A DNA stretch of 64,000 bases from Parasphingopyxis lamellibrachiae (GCF_003385775.1 NZ_QRDP01000004.1:434001-498000), one strand, 5' to 3'; positions 44,755-54,541 are shown, counted from the first letter of the stretch. The notes: a model not told the origin generated them from the sequence alone. Numbers and translations are program-made.

Positions 44755-46545
44755 GTGATCGCAACACCCGATCCTGTCGTTTTGGCCGACGACGCTCTCT
44801 CGCGGGGCGACAATCTCGAAGCCTATGATATTGCCATGTCGGCGAGAGAAGAGGGGATAGAAACTCCCCGTCTTGCCTATATCGCGACGCTGGCGCTCGC
44901 CCGCATGGGCGATACCGGGATGGCGCTCGATCACTATGAAAAGGCCGGGCTGGGTGCGATCGACGATGACGACATATTGGCGCTCTGGGGCCGGTTGAAA
45001 AAGGACTTGGCGGAAAAGGCGAAGCCGGCAGAGCGCGCGGCACTATTTGCTGAGGCCAGCAAGGCCTACCGCGAAGTCTATGAGAACCGGCCCAGCTATT
45101 ATACCGGGATCAATGCAGCGACGACGGCGCTGCTCGCGGGGGATCGCGAGGCAGCCGAAGAGCTTGCCCGGAAAATACTGGAAGACCCGGAAGTCGCGAA
45201 ACCCAAGGGGTTTTACGCCACCGCCACGGCCGCCGAAGCCAATGTGCTGCTGGGTCGTTCGAGTGACGCCTTTGCAGCGATTTCGGCCGCGATAAGCTGG
45301 TCGGACGCCAGTGTCGGCTCGAAAGCCTCCACATTCCGCCAGATGATGCTGATCGCCAAGGTCGTGCCGGACATGGCCGAGGCGATCGCGCCTCTCCTGG
45401 AGCTGCTCCGCCCGTCGCCCGTCCTTGTCTATACCGGGCATATGTTCGTGGCGGACGCCAAGGTAGAGGATGTTCTGTCAGCGCGGATAGAGACCGCTCT
45501 CGACGATCTCACGCCCGATACGGCCTATGGCGCGCTGGCATGCGGATCGGATATCCTGATCGCCGAGGCCATCCTGCGGCGCGGGCTCGAACTGCATGTC
45601 GTGCTGCCGTTTGAGCGCGGAGACTTCATCGAGCAATCCGTCCGTCCGGGTGGAGAGGCTTGGATCGCGCGGTTCGAACATTGCCTCGACCGGGCAACCA
45701 GCGTCAGTTTTGCGACCGATATGGGCTATATTGGCGATCCGAACATGTTCAATTACGGATCGGCGGTCGCCATGGGCCTTGCGCGGATGCGGGCACGCCA
45801 TTTGCGGACCAGCGCCGTCCAGCTCGCCGTTGCCAAGACTCAAAGCGGGGTGAATGTTGCCGGAACCAACAGCGATGTCGCGATCTGGCAGAAGCTCGGC
45901 CATCACAGCCATATTATCGATCCCGGCGACATTGATCGCGACCTTGATCGGCCGCCTCAAATAGCCATGCCCGAAGACGTGACCCGGGTGGCCCATTCGA
46001 TGATTTTCGGTGATTTTGCGGGGTTTTCGAAACTGACGGAAGAGGCGCTGCCGGTTTTCGCGACCGAGATATTGGGCAAGGCCGGCGCAGTTCTGGATCA
46101 GTTCGGCGACAAGATTCTGTACCGCAACAGCTGGGGCGATGCGATCTATGCCGTGATCTCGACGCCGACGGATGCGGCGGAGATCGTAACGCAGCTCCAG
46201 CGGCAGCTTAACGATGTACCGGATATCTTGAGCGAAGCCGCCGGAGCCCATTGCGGGATGCGGATAGGCCTGCATCACGGCCCGATCTATCGCGGCTATG
46301 ACGCCGTCATGATGCGCACGACCTTTTTCGGGACCGAGGTAACGCGCACCGCCCGGATCGAACCCGTCACCCCGACCGGCGAGGTGTATGCGACGGAAGC
46401 CTTTGCAGCCGTCCTCGCGCTGGAGCCGGAGCAGCGCTTCTGGACGCACTATGTCGGCCGTGTGCAGCTGGCGAAAAATTACGGTGAGCTTGCCATGTAC
46501 AAGCTCAGCCCGCGCACGCCGCATGATGAGGAAGAGGCGGCCTGA
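44755..46545 (+). CDS. TPR / SLOG-like / class III cyclase-like fusion protein
   Basis: Soluble protein of 596 residues. Residues 1-215 are helical repeats resembling the TRAFs-binding/TPR (DUF4071-type) region. Residues 220-390 look like a Rossmannoid SLOG-type domain (VLVYTGHMFV, YGALACGSDILIAEA, LHVVLPFERGDFI). Residues 414-575 are a class III nucleotide cyclase-like domain: metal Asp420 in IFGDFAGFS and Asp462 in NSWGD, conserved Arg in VTRTARIEP. The usual adenine-reading Lys seems replaced by Asn, and the transition-state Asn by Thr, so product and activity are uncertain. GTG 44755 is the likely start, 49 bases after secA, possibly co-transcribed. Domain calls are by eye. Confidence 0.7.
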   Translation: MIATPDPVVLADDALSRGDNLEAYDIAMSAREEGIETPRLAYIATLALARMGDTGMALDHYEKAGLGAIDDDDILALWGRLKKDLAEKAKPAERAALFAEASKAYREVYENRPSYYTGINAATTALLAGDREAAEELARKILEDPEVAKPKGFYATATAAEANVLLGRSSDAFAAISAAISWSDASVGSKASTFRQMMLIAKVVPDMAEAIAPLLELLRPSPVLVYTGHMFVADAKVEDVLSARIETALDDLTPDTAYGALACGSDILIAEAILRRGLELHVVLPFERGDFIEQSVRPGGEAWIARFEHCLDRATSVSFATDMGYIGDPNMFNYGSAVAMGLARMRARHLRTSAVQLAVAKTQSGVNVAGTNSDVAIWQKLGHHSHIIDPGDIDRDLDRPPQIAMPEDVTRVAHSMIFGDFAGFSKLTEEALPVFATEILGKAGAVLDQFGDKILYRNSWGDAIYAVISTPTDAAEIVTQLQRQLNDVPDILSEAAGAHCGMRIGLHHGPIYRGYDAVMMRTTFFGTEVTRTARIEPVTPTGEVYATEAFAAVLALEPEQRFWTHYVGRVQLAKNYGELAMYKLSPRTPHDEEEAA

Positions 46546-46622
46546 ATCGCGGCAAATGGCGCTCGGCAATCCCGCGCTATTACGTCGGCGGCGAGCCCCT
46601 GAAGAAAATGGTGGTTGGCAAG

Positions 46623-46697
46623 TGGCTCCCCGGGTCTGATTCGAACAGACGACCGATCGGTTAACAGCCGATTGCTCTACCACTGAGCTACCGGGGA
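46623..46697 (-). tRNA. tRNA-Asn (GUU)
   Basis: A complete cloverleaf reads leftward: acceptor TCCCCGG / CCGGGGA with discriminator G and encoded CCA, D arm with AGCTCAGTGGTAGAGC, anticodon loop CTGTTAA giving anticodon GTT, and the T arm GTTCGAATC. It lies between the cyclase-like gene and nadK; no other RNA gene is nearby. Confidence 0.97.
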
Positions 46698-46782
46698 ATG
46701 CCCTTGAGGTCTGCCGAACGGTACAAGTATCGATCAGCAGCCGCGCGCCTATAGCAACGCTTGGTGGGGCGATGCAAGCGTC

Positions 46783-47559
46783 TCAGACGATGAATTGTTC
46801 ACGGTAGATGCGTTCGTCCAGTGCATGCTCGGGATCGAACATAAGGGAGAGCGTCTGGCTGGTGTCCAGACAGACGTTGACGGTCGCGACATCGCGGACC
46901 TCGCGCTGGTCCGCAACCGCGCTGACCGGCCGTTTCTTGGGCTCCAGGACCCGGAAGGCAATCTCAGTGCTGTCGGGCAGAATTGCGCCCCGCCAACGCC
47001 GCGGCCGGAACGGGCTGATCGGCGTGAGGGCCAGCATTTTCGATCCCATGGGCAGGATCGGGCCGCGTGCGGAAAGATTGTAGGCGGTCGAGCCGGCAGG
47101 CGTTGCGACGATCACGCCGTCGCACACCAGCTCCTCGATCACGATATTGCCGCCTGCGTGGACTTCCAGCTTGGCTGTTTGGCGCGTCTCGCGGAGCAGG
47201 GAGACTTCGTTGATCGCCGGGCTGGAGATCCGGTCGCCATCGACCGTCACCGCATCCATCCGCAGGGGCGCGACCGTGAATGTCTTCGCCTTGCCCAACC
47301 TCTGGCCGAGACCTTCGACGCGCCATTCATTCATCAGAAAACCGACGGTGCCCAGATTCATGCCGAAAACCGGTTTTATCTGGCGATCGGCCAGCATCTG
47401 GTGCAACATTTGCAGCATGAAGCCGTCGCCCCCGAGCACGATCACGGCTTCCGCCTCTTTCAAATCGACGAAATCATGCTGCTCGCGCAGTACCTCTGCC
47501 GCTGCCTGCGCTTCATCCGTCGGTGAGGCGACGATTGCGTATTTGCCGTCAATATTCAT
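46783..47559 (-). CDS. nadK: NAD kinase
   Basis: Makes NADP from NAD and ATP. The 258-residue protein has the catalytic GGDGFML motif, the conserved NLGTVGFLMNEW, and the diglycine/NE region (TPAGSTAYNLSARGPILP). It is shorter than the E. coli enzyme, as usual for alphaproteobacteria. The ATG (47559) overlaps the moaA stop by four bases (ATGA), so it is translated with moaA. Eighty-six bases separate its stop from the tRNA-Asn gene; I see nothing definite there. Confidence 0.95.
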   Translation of the reverse strand: MNIDGKYAIVASPTDEAQAAAEVLREQHDFVDLKEAEAVIVLGGDGFMLQMLHQMLADRQIKPVFGMNLGTVGFLMNEWRVEGLGQRLGKAKTFTVAPLRMDAVTVDGDRISSPAINEVSLLRETRQTAKLEVHAGGNIVIEELVCDGVIVATPAGSTAYNLSARGPILPMGSKMLALTPISPFRPRRWRGAILPDSTEIAFRVLEPKKRPVSAVADQREVRDVATVNVCLDTSQTLSLMFDPEHALDERIYREQFIV

Positions 47560-48581
47560 CCGCCCGTAACGCTCATGTGCCGGGCGACGGAAGGTGTGTC
47601 GGAATCGCCGGAAATCGAGAAGTCATGCTGTTTCGGTTTGAGGGTCATCGCGCGGTCGAGCACCCGGTCCAGCGCTTCGGTTCCGCCTTTTCGCAGGGCG
47701 GTCTTCAGATCCAGATGATCGTCATGGCCAAGGCACATGTAGATTTGCCCCGACACCGTGATTCGCACTCGATTGCAGCCATCGCAGAAATTGTTGGTGA
47801 GCGGCGTTATCAGGCCAAGCTTGAGGCCGAGCTCTTCGACCTTCCAGTAGCGCGCCGGGCCTCCGGTACGCTCGGCAAGCGGCACGAGCTGGAATTGTTC
47901 CTCCAGATCGCGCTGCACGGCGTCGAGCGGCAGATAGCGATCGTGCCGGTCGTCATCGATCCGGCCGAGCGGCATGGTCTCGATCAGGGTCAGGCCATGG
48001 CCCTCGCTCGCGCACCAGCGCATCATCGGCACTATCTGGTCGTCGTTCAGCCCCTTGAGGGCCACCATGTTGATCTTGACCTCCAGCCCGGCGGCCTTGG
48101 CCGCGGCGATGCCCTCCAGTGTCTTCTCCAATTCCCCCCAACGGGTGATATAGCGAAATGTTTCCGGGTCGCGCGTGTCGAGGCTAACATTGATCCGGCC
48201 GATGCCGGCGTCGACAAGTGCCTCCGCATGCCTGGCGAGCCGCGTCGCATTGCTCGTCATGGTCAATTCGTCGAGATCGCCGCTCTCCAGGTGTCGGCCA
48301 AGCCTGTGCGCCAGGTCGACAACGCCCTTGCGGACAAGGGGTTCGCCGCCCGAGAGCCGGATCCTGCGGACTCCGCGCGCGACAAAGGCGCTGGCGATCA
48401 TGTCGATCTCTTCGAACGAGAGTATGTCTCGCCGCGGCAGGAACTGCATCTTCTCGGACATGCAGTAGCGGCATCTGAGATCGCAGCGATCCGTAACAGA
48501 AATCCGCAAATAGCTTATCCGGCGGCCATATCCGTCGGTCAGGGGCCGTGCCGGCGCGGTGGGGGTAGGGGCCATGGACAT
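47556..48581 (-). CDS. moaA: GTP 3',8-cyclase MoaA
   Basis: Radical SAM enzyme for the first step of molybdenum cofactor synthesis. The 341-residue protein has the N-terminal CDLRCRYC [4Fe-4S] site, the GGEPLVRKG glycine motif, and the C-terminal substrate cluster FCDGCNRVRITVSG plus the later Cys in MCLG. The expected C-terminal double glycine is present (SVTGG ends the protein). ATG 48581; a second Met three codons in is possible. No other moa genes lie in the window. Confidence 0.95.
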   Translation of the reverse strand: MSMAPTPTAPARPLTDGYGRRISYLRISVTDRCDLRCRYCMSEKMQFLPRRDILSFEEIDMIASAFVARGVRRIRLSGGEPLVRKGVVDLAHRLGRHLESGDLDELTMTSNATRLARHAEALVDAGIGRINVSLDTRDPETFRYITRWGELEKTLEGIAAAKAAGLEVKINMVALKGLNDDQIVPMMRWCASEGHGLTLIETMPLGRIDDDRHDRYLPLDAVQRDLEEQFQLVPLAERTGGPARYWKVEELGLKLGLITPLTNNFCDGCNRVRITVSGQIYMCLGHDDHLDLKTALRKGGTEALDRVLDRAMTLKPKQHDFSISGDSDTPSVARHMSVTGG

Positions 48582-48610
48582 GCCCTAAAACGGGCCCGTG
48601 GCGGGAGCAA

Positions 48611-50752
48611 GTGTGGATCGGAACATTGCACAGCGGCCGATGCGCTCTAGAGTATCCCAAGATCGCGGTGCATCGTTCGTTTCTGGGACCAATAGTCATA
48701 TCCACTTTCGCATCTTCAACCGGTAATCCGCTCTTTCTGCTGTCGTTCCGGCAACGCAATGAGCTGGCGACCGTTGTCGAGCGCGCGGGCTGGGCTCCGA
48801 TCGCCGCACGCCGCATGGACAAGGCGGAACGACGTTTCATCCTGTCCGGCGCGAGAATAGCCGTGGTCGACAGCAGGGGGGCGTTTGACGATGGGCTGGC
48901 GGCAATCAGGATACTGGCCGACCCGGTGGAAGCGAATGCTGCGGCCTTGCTGGTTCTGGTTTCCAAGACAGATGTGGCGCGGATCGATCAAGTGCTGGCG
49001 GCGGGCGCGACCCACTATCTCGCGAGCCCATTTGGCGATCAGGAGCTGATCCAGACGCTGCGCTTCGTCGACCGCTATACCGTGAGGGTCGGCGGCCGGT
49101 ATCAGCATGCCGCAGCACGAGTCGCTCCGGAAACGGTCAGGCAGACATGGAAACTGGACCGCGGGGCGGGGCAGGTGGCGCTCAATCCTTCGCTCACCGC
49201 TTTGCTGGATGTGTCCTTGGTAGAGGAAGGTTCTATTCTCTGGCCCGATTTTTTGCAGCTGTTGGGAGAGAAGGCCGGAGAGGAAGCAGGGCGCGCCCTC
49301 GACAAACTAACTGGAAACGGCCAGCCCACCGCCTTTGCGCACGACCTGCCAGGCGCATCGCACGAACGCATGGTCCATCATCTCACCCTGGATGAAGACG
49401 GGAAAACTGTTCGAGCCTGGGTGGAACTTCCCGACGAAGAAACGGACCATCGGAATATATCGGAAAGCGATTATCTGACTGGTGTCGGCGATGTGCACAG
49501 CGCTCATCAATGGATCGATACGCAACTCGGCGCAGAGCGCGGGGATGGGCCGAAACTGGCGCTGCTGCTGATTTCCCTGCACCGGTTCGAACGTATCAAT
49601 CAGGCTTATGGCAGCGCTACTGGCGATGCGGTGCTGCAGGGCATGGCACGCCGGATCGAGCGCCTGATATTCGCCATGCCGATGCGGGCTAAACTTGTCG
49701 CCAGGCTGGCTGGTGCCGAGTTCGCCATTGGTCTGGCGCCGTCCGTATCGCTCGAAGAGGCGGAATTTGCCGCGAGGCAGCTTGTCGGTGTGCTTGAGAA
49801 GCCCTTCATTACCGACGATCAGGTCATCCGGCTGAAAACACGATGCGGTATTGTAACGAGCGAGGATGGAGACGAAAACGCGGCGGCGGTAATGCGGCGA
49901 GCGAGCGTCGCCCTGGCAGAAGCGCGAGACGGAGAGACACATCCCATCCGGGTGTTCGGGAAGGATGAAGAAGGGCAGGCCGAGCGCGACAGCCAGTTGG
50001 AGATAGATCTGCGGCACGCATTGGACCGGGACGAGATCGAAATACTGTACCAGCCGCAGGTGTCGATTACGTCCGGAAAGATTGTTGGGGTTGAAGCGCT
50101 GGCGCGCTGGCAACATCCGGTATTCGGGGAACTGGGTGCAATCGCCCTGTTCGCGGCGGCCGAGCGTTCGGACTATCTGATCGAATTGTCGCAGCATGTG
50201 CAAAAAAAGGCCGTCGAAACCGCAATGGGCTGGCCCTCTGCACTGGCCGGACTGCGGCTTTCCGTGAATGTTACGGCTGCTGACATGGCAGAGGAAGATT
50301 TTGTCGATCGCTTTTCCGAGATGGTGGATGATGCGGGTTTCGATCATGCGACACTCACCGTCGAAGTCACCGAGAGTGGTTTGATCGAAGATCTCGGGAT
50401 TGCCGCCGAATGTCTTGCTGAGTTGCGTGCCAGTAAATTCCGCGTGGCGATTGACGATTTCGGGACGGGGTATTCAAGTCTGGCCTATCTCAAGACCCTG
50501 CCGCTCGATTACCTCAAAATCGATCAGCGACTGAGCCAGGACATTACAGGGAGCGCGCGGGACCGGATCGTCGTCACCGGGGTGATTGAGATGGCGCGGT
50601 CGCTGGGCCTGTCGGTCATCGCCGAAGGGGTCGAGACTGAAGAACAGCTGTCACTGCTCGCCGAGCAGGGTTGCGAACTCTATCAGGGTTATCTCTGCGC
50701 GCCGCCTGTCGATATCCCAGCGCTCGAAGCACTGGTGGCCGGGCACAACTAA
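48611..50752 (+). CDS. EAL c-di-GMP phosphodiesterase with degenerate receiver and GGDEF domains
   Basis: Soluble c-di-GMP protein of 713 residues (fewer if GTG 48668 is the start). Residues about 50-160 resemble a receiver domain without a clear phospho-acceptor Asp set. A middle segment of about 100 residues is PAS-like. The GGDEF domain is degenerate: the active site reads AGAEF (367-371), so no cyclase activity is expected, though GTP binding could still regulate. The EAL domain is complete: EAL at 495-497, SVNVT, VEVTES, DDFGTGYSS, LKIDQRL, AEGVET, YQGYL. GCGGGAG precedes GTG 48611, but then only 29 bases separate it from divergent moaA. Confidence 0.85.
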   Translation: MWIGTLHSGRCALEYPKIAVHRSFLGPIVISTFASSTGNPLFLLSFRQRNELATVVERAGWAPIAARRMDKAERRFILSGARIAVVDSRGAFDDGLAAIRILADPVEANAAALLVLVSKTDVARIDQVLAAGATHYLASPFGDQELIQTLRFVDRYTVRVGGRYQHAAARVAPETVRQTWKLDRGAGQVALNPSLTALLDVSLVEEGSILWPDFLQLLGEKAGEEAGRALDKLTGNGQPTAFAHDLPGASHERMVHHLTLDEDGKTVRAWVELPDEETDHRNISESDYLTGVGDVHSAHQWIDTQLGAERGDGPKLALLLISLHRFERINQAYGSATGDAVLQGMARRIERLIFAMPMRAKLVARLAGAEFAIGLAPSVSLEEAEFAARQLVGVLEKPFITDDQVIRLKTRCGIVTSEDGDENAAAVMRRASVALAEARDGETHPIRVFGKDEEGQAERDSQLEIDLRHALDRDEIEILYQPQVSITSGKIVGVEALARWQHPVFGELGAIALFAAAERSDYLIELSQHVQKKAVETAMGWPSALAGLRLSVNVTAADMAEEDFVDRFSEMVDDAGFDHATLTVEVTESGLIEDLGIAAECLAELRASKFRVAIDDFGTGYSSLAYLKTLPLDYLKIDQRLSQDITGSARDRIVVTGVIEMARSLGLSVIAEGVETEEQLSLLAEQGCELYQGYLCAPPVDIPALEALVAGHN

Positions 50753-53700
50753 GACGCCGCTTTTGCCAGTCCCTTGGAAAGCTGCAGCGCGCCGTTGAGC
50801 CGCGCCTGCGGATCGCCCCAGTTGCGGGTGATAACCAGCTTGTGATCAGGGCGCAGTTTTGCAGTTCCCTTAAGCCGCTCGACATAGTCGATAAGCCCGG
50901 CGGGATTGGGGAAGCTGTCCTGAAAGAAGCTGACAAGGGCGCCGCGCGGTCCGACATCGATTTTCGAGACATGCGCCTTTTTGGCGTTGAGCTTGGTTTC
51001 AATCACCTTGAGCAGATTGGCGGTGGGGGACGGAATATCGCCAAACCGGTCGATAAGCTCGGCCGCGAAGGCTTCCACCTCTTGCCGGTTTTCCAGATCG
51101 TTCATTCTCCGATAGAGCCCCATACGCAGATCGAGATCAGGCACATAATGATCGGGAATCATGATCGGCGCGTCGACGGTGATCTGCGGTGAGAAATCTT
51201 CTGTCGGCGCTTCCAGCCCGGCACTGCCAGCCTTGGCCGCGATAATCGCGTCCTCAAGCATCGACTGGTAGAGTTCGAAGCCGACCTCCTTGATGTGGCC
51301 GGACTGTTCGTCGCCAAGCAGATTGCCCGCGCCGCGCTGATCGAGATCATGACTGGCAAGCTGGAAACCAGCGCCAAGCGTTTCGAGATCGGAGAGGACG
51401 CCGAGGCGTTTCTCGGCCGCTTCCGTCACGATCCGGTTTGCCGGGGTCGTCAGATAGGCATAAGCGCGCTCTTTCGAACGGCCGACGCGCCCGCGCAGCT
51501 GATAGAGCTGGGACAGGCCAAACTGGTTAGCGCGGTGAATGATCAGCGTGTTCGCCGAGGCAATATCCAGTCCGCTTTCAATGATCGTTGTCGATAGCAG
51601 CACATCATAGCGCTTGTCGTAAAAGGCCGACATGCGTTCCTCAACCACGGTTGGCGACATCTGGCCATGGGCGGTAACGAAGCTGATTTCGGGCACCTCC
51701 TCGCGCAGGAACTGCTCTATATCGGGAAGGTCGGAAATACGCGGCGCGACGAAAAAGCTCTGCCCGCCGCGATAATGTTCGCGCAGCAGGGCTTCGCGTA
51801 GCACGACCGGATCCCAGGGCATGACATAGGTGCGCACGGCAAGGCGGTCGATCGGCGGGGTCTGGATGACCGAAAGCTCGCGCAAGCCCGACATCGCCAT
51901 TTGGAGCGTGCGCGGGATCGGGGTCGCGGTCAGCGTCAGCACATGGACATCGGCTTTCAGCGATTTGAGCCGCTCCTTGTGGACCACGCCGAAATGCTGC
52001 TCCTCATCGACAATCACCAGGCCAATCCGTTTGAAGTCGATGGATTTGGCGAGCAGCGCATGGGTGCCGATCACGATATCGACCGAGCCATCGGCAAGGC
52101 CTTCGCGCGTCGCCTTGGCTTCGGCGGTCGGCACGAGGCGCGACAGCCGTCCGATCTTCATCGGGAAACCGGCGAAGCGCTCACTGAAATTGGTGTAATG
52201 CTGCCGTGCGAGCAGGGTCGTCGGACAGATTAGCGCGACCTGCATGCCCGCCATCGCCGCGACATAGGCGGCGCGCAGGGCAACTTCGGTTTTTCCGAAG
52301 CCCACATCGCCGCACACCAGCCGGTCCATCGGTGTGCCTTTGCCCAGATCGGCGATCACCTGCTGGATAGCGCGGTCCTGATCTTCGGTTTCGGCATAGG
52401 GGAAGCGATCGACAAAGCTCGCATAGCTGGAATCCGGCTCGGCAATATCGGCGGTGCGCAGCGCGCGGGCGGCTGCCGTCGCGATCAGATCCCCGGCTAT
52501 CGCCTGGATCCGGTCTTTCATTTTCGCTTTACGGCGCTGCCAGCCTTCGCCGCCCAGCTTGTCCAGCGCTACGCCGTCACCCTGCGAGCCATAGCGCGAG
52601 AGCACATCGAGATTCTCGACCGGAACATAAAGCTTGTCGCCGCCCGCATATTCAAGCGCCACGCAATCATGGGGGGCATTGCCGACCGGGATCGACGTCA
52701 GCCCCTCATAGCGGCCAATGCCATGCTCGCTATGTACGACGAGATCGCCGGGCGTGAGCGTTGCCAGCTCATTGAAAAATGCGTCGGCATCCTTCTTGCG
52801 CCGGGTTTTGCGGCGCAGCCTGTCTCCCAGCATGTCCTGTTCGGAAAGCAGCGCGACATCGGGGGATGTGAAGCCATGATCGAGCGGGATAACGGCCAAC
52901 GAGATTGTGCCGCCAAGCGCCGACTGCCAATCGTCAGCAAGAGCGGTATTGGCAAGCCCATGCTCTTCCAGCAGGCCGCCAAGCCTTTCCCGCGCACCGA
53001 TACTATAGCTGGCAAGCACGACCTTTTTGTCCTCAGCCCGTAGCGCGATGATGTGCGCGACAACCGCTTCATAGACATTCGCGTTCGCCTTGCGCTCTGG
53101 CGCAAAATTTCGGGCGCTGGCGACATCGAGATCGACAATCGCCGGGCCTTCGGGTTCGCGAAAGGCGCTGGTCAGGTGCAGCGGCGTCTCTGCAACCACG
53201 GCATCCCATTGGGGGTTCGTCAGATAGAGCGTATCAGGGGCAAGAGGGCGGTAGCTGCCCGGATCGGAAGAGCGGACCTCTTCGCGGTTTTTGTAGTAGT
53301 CGGCGATCGCCTCGAACCGGGCTTCTGATGCCGCCGCCGTGCCGCCATCGCGAACGAATACAGTGCCTTCGTCCAGATAGTCGAAAAACGTCGCGAGTTT
53401 TTCTTCGAACAGCGGCAGCCAATGCTCCATTCCGGCAAGGCGGCGGCCTTCACTGATCGCCTGGTATAGCGGATCGCCGGTTGCCGTTGCGCCAAACAGT
53501 TCGCGATATCCGCTACGGAAGCGTTTTACGTTATCCTCGTCGAGCAGCGCTTCCGACGCGGGGAGGAGGGTGAAGCTCTCGGCGCGACCGGTTGTGCGTT
53601 GGTCGGCGGGATCGAAGCGCCGGATGCTCTCAATCTCATCACCGAAGAAATCCAGCCGAAGCGCTTCCTTCTCGCCTGATGGAAACAGATCCAGCAACCC

Positions 53701-54207
53701 GCCGCGCACCGCATATTCCCCGGCATCGGCCACGCTCTCGACGCGGATATAGCCATTGGCCTGTAGCCGCGCGGTCAGAACGTCCCGGTCGATGCGCTCG
53801 CCGGGCGCCAAATGCGCGACAAGCTGGCGGATGCGAAACGGCGTCAATGTCCGCTGAGTCACGGCGTTGGTCGTCGTTGCGATTAGGCGGGGCTTTTTCT
53901 GCTCGCGCTGGAGCGCGTTGAGTGCGGCAAGGCGTTCGGCCGCAATCCGCAGGCTCGGACTGGCGCGGTCATAGGGTAGGCAGTCCCATGCCGGAAAGCT
54001 GACAATCTCGATCTCGGGCGCGAAATAGGCGGCGGCTTCAGCCAGCCCGCGCATCGCCGCGTCATCGGGCGCGATATAGACGGCAGGCAGCCCCTTGAAC
54101 GCCGCCGCACGCGCAAGGTCCGCCATCAGGGAGGGCAGGAAGCCCGTCGGCGCACTGGCAAGCGTCAGCGGCGTGCTGGCTTCGAGAATTTTCTGAATCT
54201 CGGTCAT
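50749..54207 (-). CDS. mfd: Transcription-repair coupling factor Mfd
   Basis: Superfamily 2 translocase that removes RNA polymerase stalled at lesions and recruits UvrA. The 1152-residue protein has the UvrB-homology N-terminus, the RNA polymerase interaction domain (GDLVVHSEHGIGRYEG, LEYAGGDKLYVPVENL), the RecG-like helicase with GDVGFGKTEVALRAA, VDEEQHFG, TATPIPRTLQ and the TRG motif region, and the C-terminal autoinhibitory domain. ATG 54207 overlaps the sdhE stop (ATGA). Its stop overlaps the convergent EAL gene's stop by four bases. Confidence 0.97.
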   Translation of the reverse strand: MTEIQKILEASTPLTLASAPTGFLPSLMADLARAAAFKGLPAVYIAPDDAAMRGLAEAAAYFAPEIEIVSFPAWDCLPYDRASPSLRIAAERLAALNALQREQKKPRLIATTTNAVTQRTLTPFRIRQLVAHLAPGERIDRDVLTARLQANGYIRVESVADAGEYAVRGGLLDLFPSGEKEALRLDFFGDEIESIRRFDPADQRTTGRAESFTLLPASEALLDEDNVKRFRSGYRELFGATATGDPLYQAISEGRRLAGMEHWLPLFEEKLATFFDYLDEGTVFVRDGGTAAASEARFEAIADYYKNREEVRSSDPGSYRPLAPDTLYLTNPQWDAVVAETPLHLTSAFREPEGPAIVDLDVASARNFAPERKANANVYEAVVAHIIALRAEDKKVVLASYSIGARERLGGLLEEHGLANTALADDWQSALGGTISLAVIPLDHGFTSPDVALLSEQDMLGDRLRRKTRRKKDADAFFNELATLTPGDLVVHSEHGIGRYEGLTSIPVGNAPHDCVALEYAGGDKLYVPVENLDVLSRYGSQGDGVALDKLGGEGWQRRKAKMKDRIQAIAGDLIATAAARALRTADIAEPDSSYASFVDRFPYAETEDQDRAIQQVIADLGKGTPMDRLVCGDVGFGKTEVALRAAYVAAMAGMQVALICPTTLLARQHYTNFSERFAGFPMKIGRLSRLVPTAEAKATREGLADGSVDIVIGTHALLAKSIDFKRIGLVIVDEEQHFGVVHKERLKSLKADVHVLTLTATPIPRTLQMAMSGLRELSVIQTPPIDRLAVRTYVMPWDPVVLREALLREHYRGGQSFFVAPRISDLPDIEQFLREEVPEISFVTAHGQMSPTVVEERMSAFYDKRYDVLLSTTIIESGLDIASANTLIIHRANQFGLSQLYQLRGRVGRSKERAYAYLTTPANRIVTEAAEKRLGVLSDLETLGAGFQLASHDLDQRGAGNLLGDEQSGHIKEVGFELYQSMLEDAIIAAKAGSAGLEAPTEDFSPQITVDAPIMIPDHYVPDLDLRMGLYRRMNDLENRQEVEAFAAELIDRFGDIPSPTANLLKVIETKLNAKKAHVSKIDVGPRGALVSFFQDSFPNPAGLIDYVERLKGTAKLRPDHKLVITRNWGDPQARLNGALQLSKGLAKAAS

Positions 54208-54470
54208 TTGGCGATGGGGATGTAATCCAGAACCTGCATGCGGCGCATCATGGGGCCATCGATTTCGGCAGGTGGCTCTTGGGTTCCGATGGCCCAGGCC
54301 ATGATCGTGACATCGTCGATTGCGAGCAGGTTTTCAAACCAGTCCGCTTCTTCCGCTGACCATTCTGCCGAATAGCGATCGAAAAAGCCGCCAATCAGCA
54401 GGTCAGCCTCTTTGGTTCCGCGGTGCCATGCGCGAAACTTCAGGCGTTTCAGGTGATCGGCGTGATCCAT
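54204..54470 (-). CDS. sdhE: FAD assembly factor SdhE
   Basis: Small helical protein of 88 residues that promotes covalent flavinylation of succinate dehydrogenase SdhA. The RGTKEADLLIGGF segment holds the essential RGxxE motif, and the length fits. It is translationally coupled to mfd by an ATGA overlap; sdh genes are not in the window. The 71 bases to recG hold a divergent promoter region with an imperfect inverted repeat. Confidence 0.95.
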   Translation of the reverse strand: MDHADHLKRLKFRAWHRGTKEADLLIGGFFDRYSAEWSAEEADWFENLLAIDDVTIMAWAIGTQEPPAEIDGPMMRRMQVLDYIPIAK

Positions 54471-54490
54471 GTGAACTCCAACAGCAAAAG

Positions 54491-54519
54491 GCCGACAGGC
54501 GCTGGTATGGCTTGTCGGC
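54491..54519. repeat. Inverted repeat between sdhE and recG
   Basis: GCCGACA (54491-54497) and TGTCGGC (54513-54519) with further partial pairing form a stem between the divergent sdhE-mfd and recG genes. There is no T-run, so it is not a terminator. It could be an operator or chance. Confidence 0.35.
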
Positions 54520-54541
54520 TTCGGTATAGAAGTCTCTAATC

